From Streptomyces sp. LHD-70 (GTDB lineage: Bacteria; Actinomycetota; Actinomycetes; Streptomycetales; Streptomycetaceae), in NCBI RefSeq assembly GCF_031157275.1, contig NZ_JAVIFW010000018.1, forward strand, positions 1-64,000: DNA of 64,000 nt, read 5' to 3'. This document shows positions 59,515 through 64,000 of this stretch, in pieces. Position numbers and translations under genes: made by a program. Under the pieces are notes generated by a model that ran no database searches, was not told where the DNA came from, and saw nothing but the letters and a program-made list of their open reading frames with translations. Each line of letters starts with the position of its first letter. The first letter of the stretch is position 1.

Positions 59515-59578
59515 GGACGAGCGCCTCAGCGCGATACGGGGTCTGGGGCGGAGCCCCAGTTACGGGAAGGGGCGGGAC
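59492..59578. repeat. Streptomyces mosaic intergenic repeat (copy 2)
   Basis: The module AGCCCGTCCGGCGTTTGAGG (59497-59516, module C) and GGGTCTGGGGCGGAGCCCCA (module A) lie between two convergent genes and overlap the 3' ends of both. Module C recurs at the right edge of the window as AGCCCCTCCGGCGATTGAGG. The GGGGCGGAGCCCC hairpin can act as a bidirectional terminator. Confidence 0.8.
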
Positions 59579-60840
59579 TGGGGAAAGAACAGCGTCACCC
59601 GGGCCCCACCCGTACCGTCCACCACACACCGACCCCCCACCTCCTCCGCCGTACGCCGCGCGATGTCCAGACCGAGGCCCGTGGACCCACCACCGCTCGC
59701 CCCGCGTTCCGCTGCCGTATCCCCGAACCCCGGCCCGGCGTCGGCCACTTCGAGCCGCACACACCCACCCGGCCCGGGGCCGACCGTGACCCGAAAATCC
59801 GTCCCCTGCGGCGTGTGATCAAGGACATTCCCGATCAGCGCGTCCAACGCCGCCGCGAGATCGTCCTCCGCCACCGGCACCCACAGCTCCGCGTCCCCCG
59901 ACGCGAGGGTCAGCTCCCGCTCCTGGTCCTCCGCCAACGGCAGCCAGAACGCGGTCCGTTCGCGGGTGACCCGGGCCAGGTCGGCGCGCTCGGGCCGGGT
60001 GCGCAGCGGCTTGCGGGCGCGCCGGATCACTTCGTCGACCTGCTGTTCCAGGGACGCCACGCCCGCCGCGATCCGCTCGCCCTCCGCCTCGTCGCGCAGC
60101 CCCTCCGCGTCCAGGCGGAGCGCGGCCATCGGGGTGCGCAGTCGGTGCGCGAGGTCGGCGGCGTTCTCCCGCTCGGCGGCGATCAGCTCGTCGATACGGG
60201 CCGCGAGATGATTCAACTCCTCACCCACAAGCCGGAGTTCGGGCGGCCCGGAGGGCGTGGCGCGGGCCGTCAGGTCGCCGTCGGAGAGCCGCTCCGCCAC
60301 CCCGGCGAGGCGGCGCGCGGAGCCGACCAGGCGGGCCCCGAGCCGGTCGGCGATCAGCAGGCCGACGAGGACGAGGCCGAGCCCGATCCCGGCGAGGATC
60401 AGCCAGGAGGCCAACATGCCCTCGTACAACTGCCCCGGGGTCAGCGCCACCTGAACCACCGCCGTGCCCTCGCGCGGCCCCTGTACCGGGACCAGGACGA
60501 GGCGGCCGCCGTCCGGTGCCGCGTACGTGAAGGCGCGGCCGCGCCGGGCCAGGCGTACCGCGTCGCTCACGCGGGCGGGCGCGCCGAGCACCCGGCCGTC
60601 GGCGAGGATCACCGAAGTGGCGGGGCCCGAGGGCGAGTTGGCTCCGTCGACGAACGACTCGGCGGCGCCGGTGCCGAGGACGGCGCCCACGCCGGAGGCC
60701 ACGTACTGCGCCCGCGCGGTCGCCTCGGCGGTCGCGCGCTCGGCGGCGTGCGTACGGGTGAGGAGCGCGAGCGGCACGAGCAGCGCGGCCAGGACGAGAG
60801 CGGTGGTCGCGGCGGTGAGAACGAGCAGCCAGCGCCGCAT
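59560..60840 (-). CDS. OmpR-type sensor histidine kinase
   Basis: This 426-residue membrane kinase has TM1 at residues about 5-27 (WLLVLTAATTALVLAALLVP), an extracytoplasmic sensor of about 120 residues, TM2 (SWLILAGIGLGLVLVGLLIA) and a HAMP domain. The HisKA motif is ENAADLAHRLRTPMAALRLD with phospho-acceptor H232. The HATPase motifs are LIGNVLDHTPQG, ADAGPGFGD and GSTGLGLDIARR. ATG 60840 overlaps the regulator stop (TGATG). The final residues SRPFP lie in the mosaic repeat. Confidence 0.93.
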   Translation of the reverse strand: MRRWLLVLTAATTALVLAALLVPLALLTRTHAAERATAEATARAQYVASGVGAVLGTGAAESFVDGANSPSGPATSVILADGRVLGAPARVSDAVRLARRGRAFTYAAPDGGRLVLVPVQGPREGTAVVQVALTPGQLYEGMLASWLILAGIGLGLVLVGLLIADRLGARLVGSARRLAGVAERLSDGDLTARATPSGPPELRLVGEELNHLAARIDELIAAERENAADLAHRLRTPMAALRLDAEGLRDEAEGERIAAGVASLEQQVDEVIRRARKPLRTRPERADLARVTRERTAFWLPLAEDQERELTLASGDAELWVPVAEDDLAAALDALIGNVLDHTPQGTDFRVTVGPGPGGCVRLEVADAGPGFGDTAAERGASGGGSTGLGLDIARRTAEEVGGRCVVDGTGGARVTLFFPQSRPFP

Positions 60841-61604
60841 CAGCCGCCCGCTCCTTCCGTTCCTTCCGCTCCGTCCGCTCCGTCCGTTCCTTCCGCTCCG
60901 TCCCTTCCATCCGCTCCGTCCGTTCCATCCGGTGGTGCGAGTTTGACCCCCACCGTGCGGACCGTGTGCAGATAGCGCGGCCGCTGTGCCGTCTCGCCCA
61001 ACTTCCGCCGCAGCCAGGACAGATGGACGTCGACCGTCTTGTCGGCCCCGCCCAGCGGCTGCTGCCACACCTCGGCGAGCAGCTCGCGCCGCGAGACCAC
61101 CTGACCGGCCCGGCGCGCGAGGTGGGCGAGCAGGTCGAACTCGCGGGGCGTGAGGTCCAGGGCCCGCCCGTCCAGGACCACTTCGCGCCCGGCGAGGTCC
61201 ACGCGAAGCCCGCCGACCCGCAGCGGCTCCGCCTCCTCGGGCCCGCCCAGGCGCCGCAGCACCGCCTTGATCCGGGCGTCCAGCTGGGCAGCGCCGAAGG
61301 GCTTCACGATGTAGTCGTCGGCGCCCGCGTCGAGCAGTGCCACCATGTCGGGCTCCTCGTCGCGGGCCGTGGCCACGATCACCGGTACGTCGCTGACCGC
61401 CCGCAGCATCCGCAGCACCTGCGCCCCGTCGACGTCCGGCAGGCCCAGGTCGAGGACGACGAGGTCGGGCCGGTCCGTGACGGCCGCGTCGAGCCCGCTC
61501 ATCCCGGTGGGCGCGGTCGCCACGGCATGCCCCCTGTCGCGCAGGGCACGCACCAGGGCGCCGCGCAGCTGCGGATCGTCCTCGATGACCAGGAGATGGG
61601 GCAT
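60840..61604 (-). CDS. OmpR/PhoB-type response regulator
   Basis: This 254-residue regulator has a receiver (LLVIEDDPQLRGALV, phospho-acceptor D52 in DLVVLDLGLPDVDG, VIVATARDE, DDYIVKPFG) and a winged-helix DNA-binding domain (LTPREFDLLAHLARRAGQVV, DVHLSWLRRKLGE, RTVGVKLAPP). The C-terminus carries a tandem tail (GTDGADGRDGAEGTDGADG) from a 9-bp-type DNA repeat at 60845-60935. TACCGT ends 6 nt before ATG 61604, so the transcript is probably leaderless. It forms an operon with the kinase. Confidence 0.95.
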   Translation of the reverse strand: MPHLLVIEDDPQLRGALVRALRDRGHAVATAPTGMSGLDAAVTDRPDLVVLDLGLPDVDGAQVLRMLRAVSDVPVIVATARDEEPDMVALLDAGADDYIVKPFGAAQLDARIKAVLRRLGGPEEAEPLRVGGLRVDLAGREVVLDGRALDLTPREFDLLAHLARRAGQVVSRRELLAEVWQQPLGGADKTVDVHLSWLRRKLGETAQRPRYLHTVRTVGVKLAPPDGTDGADGRDGAEGTDGADGAEGTEGAGG

Positions 61605-61742
61605 GCGGTCACGGTAGGACGGCAGTTCGGGCCGCGGGCAAGGGGGTACGAGGGGCTGCGCCCCCGCCGCGGCGGTTCCTTGGGCGGGCTTTAACCGGGC
61701 GTTAGGGAACGGTGGGGGAGGCTGGTCCCGTACGACTTCTCG

Positions 61743-61793
61743 TGGACAGGGCGGACAGGGGCGTACAGGGGCGGACAGGGGCGGACAGGGGTG
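61743..61793. repeat. 10-bp tandem repeat
   Basis: About five units of GGACAGGGGC/GTACAGGGGC run from 61743 to 61793 just before GTG 61802. They may supply the purine-rich ribosome site of the next gene by chance. Confidence 0.75.
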
Positions 61794-61801
61794 GACGACG
61801 G

Positions 61802-62365
61802 GTGAAGGGGCGGAGTGCCGCGGTGACCGCGGCCTGGGCGGCGGTCGCGGCCGTGGCGGGCGCGCTCGGCGCCTGGACCCTCGCGGGGTTCGACGGGGCG
61901 GCGGGCGACCGGGGCCGGCCCCTGGACGACGCCGCGGTCCGCCGCGCCCTCGCCGCCCGCCCGTCGGCACCCGCGACACCCGGGACACCCGTGACGTCCG
62001 CGCTGCCCGCTTCCCCGGACCCGTCGGCCAGCCGGGAACCGGCCTCCCCCGAGCCCACCGGCAGGGCCACGCCCCCGCCCCGCCGCTCCACCCTCCGCTT
62101 CACCGGCGGCACCGCCACCGCCGAGTGCCGCCCGGACGGCACGGTCTACCTGACCTCGTGGAGCCCGGCCGACGGCTACCACGTCGAGGAGTACGCCCGC
62201 GGCCCCGCCCGCTCCGCCCGCCTGGAACTGGAGCCGAGCGCGGAGGACGCGTCGGACACGTCGGACGCGTCGGACGCCGAGGACACTGACGACGTCGAGT
62301 ACGAGATCTCCTGCGGGCCCACCGGAAAGGCGACGGCGGCCCCGGCCCCGGAGGACGACGACTGA
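61802..62365 (+). CDS. Membrane-anchored hypothetical protein
   Basis: This 187-residue protein has a hydrophobic anchor near residues 6-27 (AAVTAAWAAVAAVAGALGAW), a Pro/Ala/Ser-rich linker (residues 50-95) and a small external domain (STLRFTGGTATAECRPDGTV, YLTSWSPADGYHVEEYARGP, VEYEISCGPTGKA) with two cysteines able to pair. An acidic DTSDASDAEDTDD insert interrupts it. I do not recognise the family. GTG 61802 is chosen because upstream codons come from the tandem repeat. It is divergent from the response regulator. Confidence 0.65.
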   Translation: MKGRSAAVTAAWAAVAAVAGALGAWTLAGFDGAAGDRGRPLDDAAVRRALAARPSAPATPGTPVTSALPASPDPSASREPASPEPTGRATPPPRRSTLRFTGGTATAECRPDGTVYLTSWSPADGYHVEEYARGPARSARLELEPSAEDASDTSDASDAEDTDDVEYEISCGPTGKATAAPAPEDDD

Positions 62366-62466
62366 AGGGTCGCTCCGCAGGGCTCGACAGACTGTCGGGC
62401 CCACCCCCTGCGCACCGAACACGACGCCGATGGTCCGTCCGCATCCCGGACATTTACTCTCGGCGC

Positions 62467-63837
62467 ATGACCCCTCATGTCACCCCTCAGGCCGATCCCG
62501 CGAAGGGCGCCGCCGTCAAGGCCGCCGACCGCGCGCACGTGTTCCACTCCTGGTCGGCGCAGGAGCTGATCGACCCGCTCGCCGTCGCCGGCGCGGAGGG
62601 TGCGTACTTCTGGGACTACGAAGGCAACCGCTACCTCGACTTCACCAGCGGCCTCGTCTACACCAACATCGGCTACCAGCACCCCAAGGTCGTCGCCGCG
62701 GTGCAGGAGCAGGCCGGGCGGATGACGACGTTCGCGCCCGCCTTCGCCGTCGATGTGCGCTCCGAGGCCGCACGCCTCATCGCCCAGCGCACGCCCGGCG
62801 ACCTCGACAAGATCTTCTTCACCAACGGTGGCGCCGAGGCGGTCGAGAACGCCGTCCGCATGGCCCGGCTGCACACCGGCCGCCCGAAGATCATGAGCGC
62901 CTACCGCTCGTACCACGGCGCCACCTCCGCCGCGATCAACCTGACCGGCGACCCGCGCCGCTGGGCCTCCGACAACGGCACGGCGGGCGTCGTGCACTTC
63001 TGGGCGCCGTTCCTGTACCGCTCGCCGTTCTACGCCGAGACCGAGGCGGAGGAGTGCGCGCGGGCGCTCCAGCACCTTGAGGACACGATCGCCTTCGAGA
63101 ACCCGAACTCGATCGCCGCGATCGTCCTGGAGACCGTCCCCGGCACGGCGGGCATCATGACCCCGCCGCCCGGCTACCTCGCGGGCGTCCGCGAGATCTG
63201 CGACCGGTACGGCATCGTCTTCGTCCTCGACGAGGTCATGGCGGGCTTCGGCCGTACGGGCGCCTGGTTCGCCGCGGACCACTACGACGTGGTGCCCGAC
63301 CTGCTGACCTTCGCCAAGGGCGTCAACTCGGGGTATGTCCCGCTCGGCGGCGTCGCGATCTCGTCGGCCATCGCGGAGACCTTCGCGAAGAAGCCGTACC
63401 CGGGCGGTCTCACGTACTCCGGTCACCCGCTGGCCTGCGCGGCGGCGGTCGCGACTCTGGAGGTCATGGAGGAGGAGCGGATCGTCGAGCACGCGGCCCG
63501 CATCGGCGAGGACGTCCTCGGCCCCGGCCTGCGCGAGCTGGCCGAGCGGCACTCGTCGGTGGGCGAGGTCCGCGGCCTCGGCGTCTTCTGGGCCCTCGAC
63601 CTGGTACGCAACCGGGAGACCCGCGAGCCGCTGGTCCCGTACAACGCGACGGGCGAGGCGAACGCCCCGATGGCGGCGTTCGCGGCGGCCTGCAAGAAGA
63701 GCGGTCTGTGGCCCTTCGTCAACATGAACCGCACGCACGCGGTACCGGCGTGCAACGTCACGGAGTCCGAGGCCAAGGAGGGCTTGGCGATCCTGGACGA
63801 GGCGCTGTCCGTCGCCGACGAGCACGTGGAGGGCTGA
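62467..63837 (+). CDS. Class III (omega-type) aminotransferase
   Basis: This 456-residue PLP enzyme of the acetylornithine/taurine-pyruvate/beta-alanine transaminase group has FTSGLVYTNIGYQHPKVVAA, IFFTNGGAEAVENAVRMARL, YRSYHGATSAAINLTGDPRR, VFVLDEVMAGFGRTGAWFAA, the PLP-lysine motif LLTFAKGVNSGYVPLGG (K284) and the phosphate-binding GLTYSGHPLACAAA. The substrate pair is unknown, though the sequence style fits taurine- or beta-alanine-type enzymes. TACTCT ends 6 nt before the ATG, a leaderless pattern. Confidence 0.93.
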   Translation: MTPHVTPQADPAKGAAVKAADRAHVFHSWSAQELIDPLAVAGAEGAYFWDYEGNRYLDFTSGLVYTNIGYQHPKVVAAVQEQAGRMTTFAPAFAVDVRSEAARLIAQRTPGDLDKIFFTNGGAEAVENAVRMARLHTGRPKIMSAYRSYHGATSAAINLTGDPRRWASDNGTAGVVHFWAPFLYRSPFYAETEAEECARALQHLEDTIAFENPNSIAAIVLETVPGTAGIMTPPPGYLAGVREICDRYGIVFVLDEVMAGFGRTGAWFAADHYDVVPDLLTFAKGVNSGYVPLGGVAISSAIAETFAKKPYPGGLTYSGHPLACAAAVATLEVMEEERIVEHAARIGEDVLGPGLRELAERHSSVGEVRGLGVFWALDLVRNRETREPLVPYNATGEANAPMAAFAAACKKSGLWPFVNMNRTHAVPACNVTESEAKEGLAILDEALSVADEHVEG

Positions 63838-64000
63838 GCGGTCCGGGGGCCGGAGCCCCCGGACCCCGCGCTCTGTCGTTCGGCTGCGGCGCCGTCGTGG
63901 CTGGTCGCGCCCCGCGGCGGAGCCGCAGATGTCACAGCCCCGCGCCCCTGAAAAACCCACCCCTTCGGTGCTCAAAATTGAGCCCCTCCGGCGATTGAGG
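63838..64000. repeat. Streptomyces mosaic intergenic repeat (copy 3)
   Basis: Module A (GGTCCGGGGGCCGGAGCCCC) follows the aminotransferase stop. An inverted module B comes next (GCGCCGTCGTGGCTGGTCGC, split by a 31-bp GC insert from CCCCGCGCCCCT), and the window ends with module C (AGCCCCTCCGGCGATTGAGG). No gene is seen. The repeat probably continues past the window edge. Confidence 0.8.

Overview
This 64 kb window is chromosomal DNA of a Streptomyces or very close actinomycete. The GC content is very high, GTG starts and ATGA/GTGA gene overlaps are frequent, the chaperone operon has the actinomycete order dnaK-grpE-dnaJ-hspR with HspR (HAIR) operators, an XRE regulator/DUF397 pair is present, and the mosaic intergenic repeats are of a type I know from Streptomyces genomes. 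I see no tRNA, rRNA, CRISPR array, prophage or intact insertion sequence. Most genes look like core-region genes, with small accessory patches and gene remnants between them.

Layout, left to right. 1-3.7 kb: a truncated membrane Fe-S reductase, divergent from a WecA/MraY-type sugar-phosphate transferase coupled to an FkbM-like methyltransferase. 3.8-8.2 kb: dnaK-grpE-dnaJ-hspR with two HAIR operators and a strong terminator. 8.4-10.1 kb: a LuxR-type regulator divergent from a tiny exported peptide carrying two DPGW motifs and a Rieske-fold protein that has lost its histidine ligands. This is the patch most likely to hold something undescribed. 10.2-14.1 kb: a PPOX-type oxidoreductase, clpB with its own HAIR operator, and a YbjN protein. 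14.1-14.7 kb: remnants (an IS200/IS605-like right end and a mannosyltransferase fragment). 14.7-20.1 kb: two tandem receptor kinases (Ser/Thr kinase, one membrane span, ABC-type ligand-binding domain) and a lipoprotein. 20.2-28.9 kb: metabolic and conserved genes (aminotransferase, Gly/Cys-rich membrane peptide, DUF2617, spermidine synthase-like protein, SRPBCC protein, aldose epimerase, pyrE, fba, DUF3151).

29-32.2 kb: a kynurenine operon (kynA, kynU, a probable formamidase) that should convert tryptophan to anthranilate. It converges on an aromatic ammonia-lyase homologue lacking the Ala-Ser-Gly triad that forms the MIO cofactor. 33.8-37.4 kb: an osmoprotectant ABC transporter. 37.4-39.9 kb: a WXG100-like/ESX-type trio. 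40.4-42.6 kb: XRE regulator, DUF397 protein and cytochrome P450, translationally coupled. 42.7-48.1 kb: a two-component system, a drug-efflux-type ABC transporter and its divergent MarR/GbsR-like regulator with a palindromic operator. 48.1-50.9 kb: a degenerate diacylglycerol-kinase-like protein, purA and an internally deleted Uma2 gene.

50.9-56.7 kb: a second receptor-kinase island, with two kinases bearing related extracellular FLGTW domains around a membrane-tethered PstS-like protein. 56.8-57.9 kb: an autoregulated DJ-1/PfpI-MarR pair. 58-62.4 kb: a DUF4956-VTC polyphosphate-type pair and an OmpR-type two-component system. 62.5-63.8 kb: a class III aminotransferase. About nine genes have a -10-like hexamer 6-8 nt before the start codon, which suggests leaderless transcripts.
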